From positions 1 through 15,019 of the forward strand of contig JACQGD010000084.1 of the NCBI GenBank assembly GCA_016199685.1: a stretch of DNA of 15,019 nucleotides. The letters run 5' to 3'. Shown here in pieces: positions 1 through 7,556 of this stretch. The notes beneath the pieces were generated by a model. It saw nothing but the letters and a program-made list of their open reading frames with translations. It did no database searches and was not told the origin of the DNA. The translations under genes were made by a program, and so were the position numbers. This DNA comes from Candidatus Saccharimonadota bacterium. Its GTDB lineage: Bacteria > Patescibacteriota > Saccharimonadia > Saccharimonadales > Saccharimonadaceae. Each line of letters opens with the position of its first letter. The stretch's first letter is position 1.

Positions 1-1453
1 AGTCAAGGATTGTTTCAGCCATATCTCCGTGCGGATCAATCACCGCAAGGCCTTGTCCATTCTTAATGTCTTGCACGATAGCGTACTGTAATAATGTCGT
101 TTTGCCGTTACCTGTTCCACCGATGATATAGACATGTCGTTCACGTTCTTGCTCGGTGAGCCCGATAGAAGTCTTAGTTCCATGATACTCATTCATACCA
201 ATTACTACATCTAGTTTCGGGTCAGTCTTAAGCGAAAGTGGGGCGGGTAATAAACGACTCAGTGATTTCACGAGGTTTTCCGTATTCGTTGTGCCAGTAA
301 AAGGGAAGTGATAAAGATCACTCACTTCAGAGGCCGCGAATAGATTCGATACATCACTTTGCAGGCTTGGTAATCGATGAGTGAATAAATACGTATTCAG
401 CCGATTCATCATGCGAGCGGTGATCCATTTGCTCACTGACAAAGCCTGGTATCCTGGACTATTAAAGGAAGATAGGGAATTGCGCATACTTTTGACGCGT
501 TCATTTTGCCTGGCACTGTCATTCATGTTCACAGCTACGCGAACGCTTACTTGGAATAGCGGCTGGCTTACTTTTTGATGAATAGACTCAATTAATTCTT
601 GTTCAAACGTTGTCAGTACACGGGCAGGCTTAAGTTTCATGGCTACCTCTTGTCTGTGACGAGATAAAGTATCTCCATTACTCGAACCCGACGACGAGAA
701 TCCATCTAGGATACTAAAGATAAGGGAGTTGACTGTATAGGCGATTTTTTGCAGAATTCCCGAACTACGCTTTCCAAGGCTTGAGACCGTATGTTCGTTG
801 GAGAGAATTTTCGTAGCAATCGATCGGGCTTCATTCACCGTACGCGGCGTTATTGTAAGCTGGTACGTAATCATCTCACCAGGCTCTAGCTTGGTCATCG
901 CGCCAGTGACATAGGCGATAGGGTCATGTTCTTCGAGCGAGCTTTGCGGGAGTAAGGGAAATGCGAAATGCCTCGTCTGATTGAACGATATGATTGATAC
1001 CTTCTTTTTGTTGGTATACTCAATATAGTGATCAATGAGCGCCACCTTCGCCTCGGGTAGATACGAATGAACCATACGCTGCACATTCTTTTGCTCTTCA
1101 ACTGGAACGCCAATTACATAACGAACACCTTCTGTGTGAGTGGAGATGATCTCAAGCGAGAGTGTCGACCTGCGCCTCAGTTGCCGATCGTTCCATGATC
1201 GTGTTGAATCAAGCCCGTGGAGTACCGAGAACAATTCCTGAGTCGCATACGCCTTCTTCGTAGCAGAAGCGGGTGGAGTGAGTTCAAGATAGGCCTTTGG
1301 TCGAGTTATTTGCCAACGAAAGGCGAGTAGAGTTAGGGTAGCTCGCAAAATAATAGAGATGAGAAGGATACATAGCAGTGTGATACCGACCAGCGGAAGG
1401 AATTCGGATATACGACTAACGAACGCCAGGAGAAAAGTAATTGGTTCTTCCAT
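1..1453 (-). CDS. VirD4-like type IV secretion coupling ATPase, C-terminus beyond window edge
   Basis: This is the first 484 codons of a gene that continues past the left edge. An N-terminal hydrophobic segment (about residues 18-45) should anchor it in the membrane. A roughly 370-residue region without recognised motifs follows, then a P-loop at residues 445-453 (GGTGNGKTT) and a DPHGD motif at 473-477. This arrangement is typical of the VirD4/TraG-like conjugative ATPases of CPR bacteria, which hand substrate (DNA or protein) to the secretion channel. The ATG at 1453 overlaps the TAA of the upstream peptidase gene by one base (TAATG) and has AAAGGA about 8 bases upstream, so it is translationally coupled. 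The catalytic C-terminal half is outside the window, so Walker B and the all-alpha domain cannot be checked. A HerA/FtsK-like ATPase is the main alternative, but the operon favours a coupling protein. Confidence 0.88.
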   Translation of the reverse strand, partial: MEEPITFLLAFVSRISEFLPLVGITLLCILLISIILRATLTLLAFRWQITRPKAYLELTPPASATKKAYATQELFSVLHGLDSTRSWNDRQLRRRSTLSLEIISTHTEGVRYVIGVPVEEQKNVQRMVHSYLPEAKVALIDHYIEYTNKKKVSIISFNQTRHFAFPLLPQSSLEEHDPIAYVTGAMTKLEPGEMITYQLTITPRTVNEARSIATKILSNEHTVSSLGKRSSGILQKIAYTVNSLIFSILDGFSSSGSSNGDTLSRHRQEVAMKLKPARVLTTFEQELIESIHQKVSQPLFQVSVRVAVNMNDSARQNERVKSMRNSLSSFNSPGYQALSVSKWITARMMNRLNTYLFTHRLPSLQSDVSNLFAASEVSDLYHFPFTGTTNTENLVKSLSRLLPAPLSLKTDPKLDVVIGMNEYHGTKTSIGLTEQERERHVYIIGGTGNGKTTLLQYAIVQDIKNGQGLAVIDPHGDMAETILD

Positions 1454-2085
1454 TACTCAGTCCTTTCGGGATTACCACCAACAAAGCTTCGTGGATTAAC
1501 CGGAACGCCATATACCTGAATCTCAAAGTGGAGATGTGGGCCGGTCGAAATGCCAGTGTTTCCTTCGTATCCGATAATGTCACCTGGCTTTACTACTTGC
1601 CCGACCTTAGCGGGTGTGTTGGATAAATGCCAATACTGCGAAACGATGCCATCTCCATGATCAACAAAAACATAGCGACCATATTTATTATCAGTATTGA
1701 CGACTGTACTGACAGTTCCTGGCATAAAGGCTGTAATAGGTTGACCGATTTTACCACCAACGCTCGCTATATCAATACCGGTATGACCCCGAAGATCATA
1801 CCACGGCCCAAGATTACCAAATTCTTGGGTGACGATTCCGCTAACTGGCCAGGTTGAGGTGATCGCAAGTTGCCTTACAACCGTTCCACTCGGATTTCGA
1901 ATCTCTATCTCTTTTGTAGACTCATTAACCGACACAAGCGCTTGCGACACAGCAGCCACACCTGCGTTCGCAAGTACAACGACACTGAGCGCCGGAAGGC
2001 AAAGAATAAAGAAAATAGATCCGAGGACAATCCATAGTTCGCGCTTGAACGACAGCGCAGCGCGAAAGAGGGTAAGGTTTTGCAC
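1453..2085 (-). CDS. Membrane-anchored M23 (LytM-type) peptidoglycan endopeptidase of the T4SS operon
   Basis: This 210-residue protein has one N-terminal membrane segment (about residues 18-40) and an extracytoplasmic M23 peptidase domain (about 85-203). The zinc site is intact: H101 and D105 (HTGID), then H184 and H186 (HLHFE), with a further histidine at H153 (YWHLS). M23 enzymes cut peptide bridges in peptidoglycan. In this operon it probably opens the wall for the secretion machine, the job done by VirB1 or VirB1-like hydrolases in classical systems. That role is inferred from context. The start is GTG: the preceding ATPase gene ends TAG and overlaps it by one base (TAGTG), with GAGG about 9 bases upstream. 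The fold and catalytic residues are clear; the substrate bond is not. Confidence 0.93.
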   Translation of the reverse strand: MQNLTLFRAALSFKRELWIVLGSIFFILCLPALSVVVLANAGVAAVSQALVSVNESTKEIEIRNPSGTVVRQLAITSTWPVSGIVTQEFGNLGPWYDLRGHTGIDIASVGGKIGQPITAFMPGTVSTVVNTDNKYGRYVFVDHGDGIVSQYWHLSNTPAKVGQVVKPGDIIGYEGNTGISTGPHLHFEIQVYGVPVNPRSFVGGNPERTE

Positions 2086-3845
2086 TATAGATATACCTCG
2101 GCCGGGTTTGTTGTTATCAGAGGATGTTCTTTGTCGGATGCAACTACTTGTACTGCAACGTGGTTTTGATCCGCAATGACGATTGCATCGCCTTTATCGC
2201 AAGTAAGAAGGAAGTTTTGCTCATATTCACTCAGATTAAACTCTGAAACAACGTTCTTAATCGTTGTCGTATCTTGTTTCATTAGGATACGGAGACTGCT
2301 TTGGGACGCAATTGCCCGACCGTAGTCATTGCGTAGAAAGTCGTTTGCTTGCTGAGAAATAATCGATACACCGAGATAATATTTACGAGCACGACGCACA
2401 AGTCCAGCGACGAAGCGAGCACTCTGCTCGTGTTCGAGGAGCATCCAGCCTTCATCGATAACAAGCAGACGTTTTTGTGGATTAGCTTTGACCTGATTTT
2501 GAACAAAATTCGATATGATCATCATCATGATCTGACGAAGCGACTCTGGAAGGTCTTTGATATCAAATACGACTAATCGATTATCGAGTTCGATATTAGT
2601 TTGGCTGTTAAATACATTGGCGAGTGACCCGCTAATGTATTTCTCTAAACGTTCGCAGAGTGTGAGTTGACCGAGTTTACGGAGTGCTGCATATAAATCA
2701 GAGAGTAGGGGAGTTTCATCCTTGGCTTTCTTATAAATCTGCAATATTGCCTTATCAACTGCCGCTTTTTCTCTGGAGTCCAAGCCTTCCGCCATGAGCG
2801 AGATAATCTCTGTTAAATCTTGGACGTGTTCTGAAAGGTTATCCTTTGAATAGGAGTTAGTTGCAAGATCAAATGGGTTTATCTTCTCCTTCGATTTCGC
2901 GGAGAGTTTAATATACGTGCCAGACACTGATTCAGTTAGTTGCTTATACTCACGTTCTGGATCAATCACAATGACTTTTGTACCTTGCATGAGCTGACGG
3001 AGAATCTCTACTTTTGTCGCATAGCTTTTGCCGCTGCCTGATTGTGCAAAGATAATACTGTTTGCGTTGTTGAGACTAAACCGATCCAGAATAACGAGAG
3101 AATTATTTGATTTATTGACGCCATATAAAATGCCCGACTCTTGCACAAGCTCGGATGAAATAAGCGGAAAAGTCAGTGCTGCAGATGAACTATCTAAATT
3201 ACGCTTTAGATTGAGGATATCTTCGCCACGAGGGAGGACAGATTGTAGTCCTTCAATTTGCTGGTATCGAGCCTGTTTGATATAGAACAAATGTGCGGAA
3301 AGTTCAGTCTCAAGTAGCATGGTATTATTATTCAGCTCGCTCAGCGATCCTGCTGATAGCGTGACATAGATAGACATTTGAAACAGTTTTTCTTGACCAC
3401 GCTGGATCTTATCTCGAAGTTCCGTCGCCGATTCCAGCGGATCAGTAACTTCTGAACCGACGATCTTACCGCTACGAACCATAGCGCGTCGAGTTGATTC
3501 TAGTTCGGTAATTTTACGTCGTAGTTTTGGTAGTGCCTGAAGTGCATCGACTGCGTGGAGGTGGTACGATATATCTGCATTATGAGAAAAATTAATAAGG
3601 CTATTGATCCAGCCAGACGAGGCGGTGAGTGGATAACCTGAAATGAACAGTGTCCGAATGTATTGATCGTCAATAACGAGGTAGCTTGAATGTTCTTCCA
3701 TGCCTGCATAGGAAATGACATCCATTGGATCTTGCTCGCCAAAAGAAAGCGAACGCTTCGTCGGTAACTCGTCACGCAATTTCTTCCATTCCTTCATTTT
3801 CTGAACAGGGATTGATACTGCTGTCGTCAGTCTACTCATTTTCAT
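2085..3845 (-). CDS. virB4: VirB4/TraC-type T4SS motor ATPase
   Basis: This 586-residue ATPase matches the VirB4/TrbE/TraC family that powers pilus biogenesis and substrate transfer at the inner membrane. Visible motifs are Walker A at 268-274 (QSGSGKS), a VIDPEREY motif at 293-300, Walker B at 462-465 (VIDE, followed by GWMLL) and the SIISQQ motif at 494-499. VirB4 proteins are usually near 800 residues. Here the N-terminal part appears to be a separate upstream gene (204 residues), so the two together make about the usual length. ATG at 3845 overlaps the upstream TAA (TAATG) and is preceded by GGAGG. The family call is secure; which substrate the machine moves cannot be told from sequence. 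Confidence 0.95.
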   Translation of the reverse strand: MKMSRLTTAVSIPVQKMKEWKKLRDELPTKRSLSFGEQDPMDVISYAGMEEHSSYLVIDDQYIRTLFISGYPLTASSGWINSLINFSHNADISYHLHAVDALQALPKLRRKITELESTRRAMVRSGKIVGSEVTDPLESATELRDKIQRGQEKLFQMSIYVTLSAGSLSELNNNTMLLETELSAHLFYIKQARYQQIEGLQSVLPRGEDILNLKRNLDSSSAALTFPLISSELVQESGILYGVNKSNNSLVILDRFSLNNANSIIFAQSGSGKSYATKVEILRQLMQGTKVIVIDPEREYKQLTESVSGTYIKLSAKSKEKINPFDLATNSYSKDNLSEHVQDLTEIISLMAEGLDSREKAAVDKAILQIYKKAKDETPLLSDLYAALRKLGQLTLCERLEKYISGSLANVFNSQTNIELDNRLVVFDIKDLPESLRQIMMMIISNFVQNQVKANPQKRLLVIDEGWMLLEHEQSARFVAGLVRRARKYYLGVSIISQQANDFLRNDYGRAIASQSSLRILMKQDTTTIKNVVSEFNLSEYEQNFLLTCDKGDAIVIADQNHVAVQVVASDKEHPLITTNPAEVYL

Positions 3846-4459
3846 TAGATATATGCCTCCTTAAGTAGTTGCATCGTCCGATCGGTGAGTGGTTGTCGTT
3901 TCGCAGATTCAGGACTGTAAAAAAAATAGAATAGATCAAGTATCTCAAGACTTGATAGTTGTCGTGAGCGAACGCCTAGTTTTGCCAGGCCTTTTGCAAC
4001 AATATCTGCACTGAGTTTTAACTGCTCATGAATGATGTCAAAATCTTGCTTTCTTTCGGAAGAATAGGGGATAACAATATAAAATTGTCGTGCAAGAATC
4101 TTATTTGTTGTTATGAGGCTTTGCACGAATTCTACGTAATTCTGCATCTGCTGTTTGTAAATATCCTGTGATTCGTCGTCTATCCTTGCAGCAAAGTCTT
4201 CAAGGTATTTATCCATATTCATTTCCCGTACCCGAATCGTCATTTGTAGTGGTGACACAAGTGAATTCAAGAAATTCTGGTATGTCTCGATCAGTGCATC
4301 TTGCTCTTCTTCACTCTTCAGTTCGAAGTTTACCGAAGAAGCCTGCAGCACCATGCGGTAGTTGTTATTGGGAAGCAAGAGAATGTTTTCACGAACTCCC
4401 TTGATGGCAATCTGTTGACGCGATGATGTTCGCTTATTTGATTTCCGTAATAGAGACAT
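3845..4459 (-). CDS. TraC-like / VirB4 N-terminal-domain protein
   Basis: This is a 204-residue soluble protein without membrane segments or nucleotide-binding motifs. It lies directly between PrgI and the VirB4 ATPase, where Gram-positive-type and CPR secretion operons carry a TraC-like protein resembling the N-terminal portion of VirB4. Residues 30-45 and 115-135 are strand-rich, and the last third is helical. I chose the ATG at 4459 because AAAGGAG sits 6 bases upstream. The open frame continues 22 codons further, but that extension lies wholly inside the prgI coding region. The chosen start still overlaps prgI by 26 bases, which suggests coupled translation. Its likely role is to dock the ATPase onto the membrane complex. 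The family assignment comes mostly from position and length. Confidence 0.8.
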   Translation of the reverse strand: MSLLRKSNKRTSSRQQIAIKGVRENILLLPNNNYRMVLQASSVNFELKSEEEQDALIETYQNFLNSLVSPLQMTIRVREMNMDKYLEDFAARIDDESQDIYKQQMQNYVEFVQSLITTNKILARQFYIVIPYSSERKQDFDIIHEQLKLSADIVAKGLAKLGVRSRQLSSLEILDLFYFFYSPESAKRQPLTDRTMQLLKEAYI

Positions 4460-4943
4460 GGAGTACTCCTTTCTTGTTAGTGGTGAGTGACAGCTTGGAA
4501 TTAGGATTGGAAATGATTGATTCAAAGCGTGCGCGCTCCGCTATATTCATCTGCGGTAGTAGTGATTTAATCGTATCCTCTGGAATGGCCGATGCTTCGA
4601 TTTCGATTGGCTCATCTGCGTTTTCAAACTTCTCTCGTAAAAATGCATCGTTTTTGTCGAAGACATAGTAGCGCGGCCGACTGTTATACCGAAAAAAGAC
4701 AATGAGCCACATCAGGAGGAGTCGTTCTTTGATGCGAATCGCAAGGAATGCAAAGAAACAGAAGAGGGTCGTCATAGTGACAATCTTGTAGGCTGCAATC
4801 TCGAAACTTGGCGGAAATATGGCATAGATCGCACCACTGACAAAGACAGGGCAAGCTATGAGTAGAAGCTGAGTTAGATTTAAGTTACCAGCCACCTTGT
4901 CTTCGACGGTTGTCACTTGAGCTGGAACGATTGCTGTTTTCAT
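4434..4943 (-). CDS. prgI: PrgI family (VirB3-like) T4SS membrane protein
   Basis: This 169-residue protein begins with the VPAQVTTVEDKVAGNL-type stretch characteristic of PrgI proteins of Gram-positive and CPR type IV secretion systems. Two membrane segments follow (about residues 23-43 and 51-71), then a cytoplasmic tail of about 98 residues. PrgI plays the part of VirB3, tethering VirB4 to the inner-membrane complex. Its place immediately before the two VirB4-related genes agrees with this. ATG at 4943 overlaps the TGA of the VirB6-like gene by four bases (ATGA). The tail is longer than in the shortest family members and has no motif I recognise. Confidence 0.9.
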   Translation of the reverse strand: MKTAIVPAQVTTVEDKVAGNLNLTQLLLIACPVFVSGAIYAIFPPSFEIAAYKIVTMTTLFCFFAFLAIRIKERLLLMWLIVFFRYNSRPRYYVFDKNDAFLREKFENADEPIEIEASAIPEDTIKSLLPQMNIAERARFESIISNPNSKLSLTTNKKGVLHVSITEIK

Positions 4944-6238
4944 GAGTTGGTCCCTTTGTTTGATGGCATCCTAACGATCGTAGGCCGAGGTAGTGGTGGA
5001 GCTGTCTTTTTCGATTCGGTCGTCTGTCGCACTTTTGCCGTCATAATAGATACACCGTTTGTGAATTGGCCACCGAGTTTGCGCATTGCTCGAACGCCCG
5101 TACTCACATACGCAAACTGAGACAAAACGCTTTGCGTCTTAAGAAGGGCGAGAATTGTCGCAATTCCAACAAACATCGACATGACTGGATCGAGTGCACT
5201 CTCATTCCCCGAGGACATACCGAGGAGAATTGACGCCGCAAGCGCTAAGATAACCACATGGATAAAGAGGACGAAAATGGTCGTGAGGTATGTCCGAAAG
5301 GCTGTCGCGACAAAGTCTTTGAAGCTTGGTACTAACCACAACATAAGCAGGAGTGGCGAGAGCACTGCGCCAATATACAGTGTCACGAGCCTGAGGATGT
5401 AGTAGATAATTAGCACGACACTGAGAATGATAAACACGATGAATATCAACAGTGCTGCTAGTTGCATGCCCGCAACGTTGCTGCTTGCAACCGTTGAAAG
5501 CGTTTCCCAAACGTCATTACTTGCAAAACCCGCTTGGAGCGCCTGGATCATACCGTTCGAGATACTAATAATGATGTCGATCAAAAAGATCGAAGAATTC
5601 ATGAGGATGAACACTATAATCAACTGCGGAATCATGTGTTTGAATTCCAGCTCATCGAAACCAAGCGAGGGGCCACTCATAATATTAAATCCTAAGAGTA
5701 TGACAACGAGGATCAAGAGTACGTTGGCAATCGCTAGAATAACTAACCACAAATTAAATACACTCACATTCTTCGCCATCATTGGTGTCTGTGTTGTGAA
5801 ATAACTGAGTGCTCCAATGAATGGTGTCGCCGCAGTTTCAATGATGTTTTTCAGTAATCCAATCGTTGCGTTAACAAGAACATCCACTAAACTACCTGAC
5901 GATTCAGCGGGCTTAACTTCAGCGAGCTTTGGCATGGGGCTCGTCGTCGTATTCCCACTTACTCTGTAGGTGTTCGTAAGGATTGACGTGATAGAAACGG
6001 CGGCTATGACAAGCGCAAGACCGACCAGCGCATTGCGAATGATAGTCTTCGCTTGCGCCAATTGTTCTGGCTTTCCAGCACTCGTCATCATTTGAATTCC
6101 ACCGTTGACCAGGAAGCCTGCCGCGACCAGCCCAGCTATGATAGCGAGTGTTGTTATCAGCGGATTGATAAGTGTTCGCATTGTTTGGGATGCGTCAATA
6201 GCATCAGCCATTAGGCTCAAAGAATGTAAATTGTCCAT
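4940..6238 (-). CDS. VirB6/TrbL-like polytopic T4SS channel protein with N-terminal pilin-like domain
   Basis: This 432-residue protein has about eight or nine membrane segments (near 24-45, 67-88, 118-138, 161-185, 203-222, 258-283, 286-304, 315-339, 353-368) and a basic, proline-containing tail. Its topology and operon position fit the VirB6/TrbL component, which forms part of the inner-membrane pore. Residues 35-89 align without gaps to residues 54-108 of the upstream pilin-like protein (about 25 of 55 identical), including GGxxxxTSxGxPExL. The first two helices therefore look like a fused VirB2/TrbC domain. The start at 6238 lies 5 bases after the upstream stop, and GGAAAG inside that gene's end can serve as ribosome site. 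Sequence similarity to VirB6 is weak by nature, so the name rests on topology and synteny. Confidence 0.85.
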   Translation of the reverse strand: MDNLHSLSLMADAIDASQTMRTLINPLITTLAIIAGLVAAGFLVNGGIQMMTSAGKPEQLAQAKTIIRNALVGLALVIAAVSITSILTNTYRVSGNTTTSPMPKLAEVKPAESSGSLVDVLVNATIGLLKNIIETAATPFIGALSYFTTQTPMMAKNVSVFNLWLVILAIANVLLILVVILLGFNIMSGPSLGFDELEFKHMIPQLIIVFILMNSSIFLIDIIISISNGMIQALQAGFASNDVWETLSTVASSNVAGMQLAALLIFIVFIILSVVLIIYYILRLVTLYIGAVLSPLLLMLWLVPSFKDFVATAFRTYLTTIFVLFIHVVILALAASILLGMSSGNESALDPVMSMFVGIATILALLKTQSVLSQFAYVSTGVRAMRKLGGQFTNGVSIMTAKVRQTTESKKTAPPLPRPTIVRMPSNKGTNS

Positions 6239-6243
6239 AAGAG

Positions 6244-6594
6244 CTACTTTCCGAATGCGCTGTAGGCGAGGTCTGCCACGATGTTACTTATAACAAATGC
6301 GGCGATAGTAACACCAAGTCCTATGGCCGACCAAAGAATTGTTCTCCTAGCACGGTCAAGATGTTCAGGGTTACCCGAGCTAGTGATATAGGTGAATCCA
6401 CCAACCACGAAAAAACCGGTCGCGACGAGACCGGCTAAACCTGCAATGATTTTGATAATACTTCGGATGAATGTTTCGACTTGGCCGATGTTGCCGTCAG
6501 CGGCAAAGGCAGTCGGGGCGAGCAGAACTGGTAGCGCAGCAATGGCGATAAGTCCTATAGTTAGGGTAATATTACGATTTCGCATAGGGGGCAT
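6244..6594 (-). CDS. VirB2/TrbC-like pilin subunit with signal peptide
   Basis: This 116-residue protein has a signal peptide (basic residues 5-7, hydrophobic 9-29, likely cleavage after AFA at 29-31), then two hydrophobic helices (about 47-70 and 87-109) separated by a short polar loop (SSGNPEHLDRARR). This is the small two-helix pattern of VirB2/TrbC major pilins in CPR secretion operons. The frame is open 74 codons further upstream, but I chose the ATG at 6594 because AAGGAG stands just 4 bases before it and only this start gives a clean signal peptide. The ATG at 6585 is a possible second start. It is the first gene of the minus-strand operon. It may assemble into a filament or line the channel. 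Confidence 0.86.
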   Translation of the reverse strand: MPPMRNRNITLTIGLIAIAALPVLLAPTAFAADGNIGQVETFIRSIIKIIAGLAGLVATGFFVVGGFTYITSSGNPEHLDRARRTILWSAIGLGVTIAAFVISNIVADLAYSAFGK

Positions 6595-6622
6595 TTGTCT
6601 CCTTGTTACTGTAATAAAAGAA

Positions 6623-6651
6623 AATATATAGTACAAAAAACAAAATGTAAA
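6623..6651 (-). promoter_or_regulatory. Promoter of the type IV secretion operon
   Basis: On the minus strand, TTTACA (6651-6646) and TATATT (6628-6623) are separated by 17 bases, close to the sigma-70 consensus. The predicted start of transcription is near 6616, about 22 bases before the pilin ATG. It does not overlap the CsoR-type operator about 80 bases away, so copper control of this promoter is not indicated. Confidence 0.6.
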
Positions 6652-6706
6652 CGTTAAGCATTTTATATTAATTCTATCTGAGTAAACCATGTCTAAAACA
6701 AATATC

Positions 6707-6734
6707 TTGACATAGAGGGTGTAAATAATATACC
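6707..6734 (+). promoter_or_regulatory. Promoter of the copper-type operon
   Basis: A perfect -35 box TTGACA (6707-6712) and a -10 box TATACC (6729-6734) are separated by 16 bases. The -10 lies partly inside the CsoR-type operator, the usual arrangement for CsoR repression. The predicted transcript starts near 6741, only about 6 bases before the first in-frame ATG. Confidence 0.68.
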
Positions 6735-6746
6735 CTAAGGGGGTAT
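6730..6746. promoter_or_regulatory. CsoR-type operator
   Basis: ATACCCTAAGGGGGTAT is a pseudo-palindrome with the AT-flanked C-tract/G-tract layout known for CsoR/RcnR family operators (TAC then C-run, centre, G-run then GTA). It overlaps the -10 box and touches the start codon of the first gene. The csoR gene is second in the same operon, so this is probably an autoregulated site that is released by Cu(I). Confidence 0.75.
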
Positions 6747-7262
6747 ATGAATCATTTATCACACGAACAAAGCCATCTAGGCGAGAATATGACAAATAAG
6801 ATGGCGTTTGCCGCAACCTTACATTGCCTTACAGGATGCGCAATTGGAGAGATATTAGGCCTACTGATAGGAACAGCACTTGGATTGAGTACTGTAACAA
6901 CTATAGTGTTAGCAATTGCATTAGCATTTATTTTCGGGTTTGCTCTTTCCGCTCTTCCACTCCTGAAAGCAGGGCTATCAGTTGGCGCAGCATTGGCTGT
7001 AGTTATCCCCGCCGATACATTATCAATCGCTACTATGGAACTAATGGACAATGCTGTAATGGCGGTTATTCCTGGTGCAATGAATGCTGGTATTGTTAAT
7101 CCTATCTTTTGGATTGCCATGTCACTGGCTCTATTTGTTGCTTTTTGGGCTGCTTATCCTGTAAACATAGCGCTTCTGAAGCGAAACAAAGGGCACGCAT
7201 TGACAATGAAATACATGCACAATAATCACGATGGTGACCATAATCATGGCCACCATCGTTAG
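6747..7262 (+). CDS. DUF4396 membrane protein with His-rich ends (putative copper handling)
   Basis: This 171-residue protein has four or five hydrophobic helices. The ATLHCLTGCAIGE stretch and the later AADT/ADTLSIAxMExxDNAVM-like region are the hallmarks of DUF4396. Conserved polar or metal-capable residues inside membrane segments include the H-C-x3-C group and the acidic D/E/D set. The C-terminal tail (HNNHDGDHNHGHHR) and the first 14 residues (three histidines) are His-rich. DUF4396 genes often sit beside copper genes, but the transport function is not established. ATG at 6747 follows directly on the operator. The ATG at 6789 (157 residues), with AGGCGAG before it, is a possible alternative. 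I prefer 6747 because the extension is His-rich like its neighbours, but this is a judgement. It probably binds or moves copper in the membrane. Confidence 0.83.
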   Translation: MNHLSHEQSHLGENMTNKMAFAATLHCLTGCAIGEILGLLIGTALGLSTVTTIVLAIALAFIFGFALSALPLLKAGLSVGAALAVVIPADTLSIATMELMDNAVMAVIPGAMNAGIVNPIFWIAMSLALFVAFWAAYPVNIALLKRNKGHALTMKYMHNNHDGDHNHGHHR

Positions 7263-7269
7263 AGATAGT

Positions 7270-7548
7270 ATGAAATACGGATATGATGAAAATAAACCAC
7301 ACCTGATCAATCGTTTAAAACGAATTGAGGGTCAGGTTAGGGGTGTTTCCAGTATGGTGAATGACGATAAGTATTGCATAGACATAATGACACAGATAAG
7401 TGCCGTCCAATCCGCACTTGATAAAGTTGCACTAGAGTTAGTACGAGACCATGCAAAACACTGCCTAGTAGCAAATAACAGTAACTCTACTGAAGCTAAC
7501 GATAAAGCCAATGAGCTCGTAAACGCGCTCGGAAGATACATGAGATAG
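7270..7548 (+). CDS. csoR: CsoR family copper-sensing repressor
   Basis: This 92-residue all-helical regulator carries the family signature (NRLKRIEGQVRG at residues 13-24). Counted from the ATG at 7270, the Cu(I) ligands fall at Cys36, His61 and Cys65, the same numbers as in Mycobacterium tuberculosis CsoR. This supports both the start choice and copper rather than nickel or formaldehyde sensing. The frame stays open upstream to 7231, but that stretch overlaps the DUF4396 gene. The ribosome site is weak (AGAGATAG). It should bind the operator at 6730-6746 and let go when loaded with Cu(I). It lies 7 bases after the DUF4396 stop and 8 bases before the DUF305 gene. Confidence 0.94.
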   Translation: MKYGYDENKPHLINRLKRIEGQVRGVSSMVNDDKYCIDIMTQISAVQSALDKVALELVRDHAKHCLVANNSNSTEANDKANELVNALGRYMR

Positions 7549-7556
7549 GAGAAAGT

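Noticed and set aside
895..1113. 72-residue minus-strand frame inside the VirD4-like gene
   Set aside because: It overlaps entirely the in-frame ATPase gene, which is open from 1453 to the window edge with clear motifs.
1441..2179. Several plus-strand frames opposite the M23 gene
   Set aside because: They are antisense to a well-supported peptidase gene, without ribosome sites or recognisable domains.
6752..7120. 122-residue minus-strand frame opposite DUF4396
   Set aside because: It has low complexity (Ala, Ile, Pro) and mirrors the hydrophobic helices of the real gene; no start signal.
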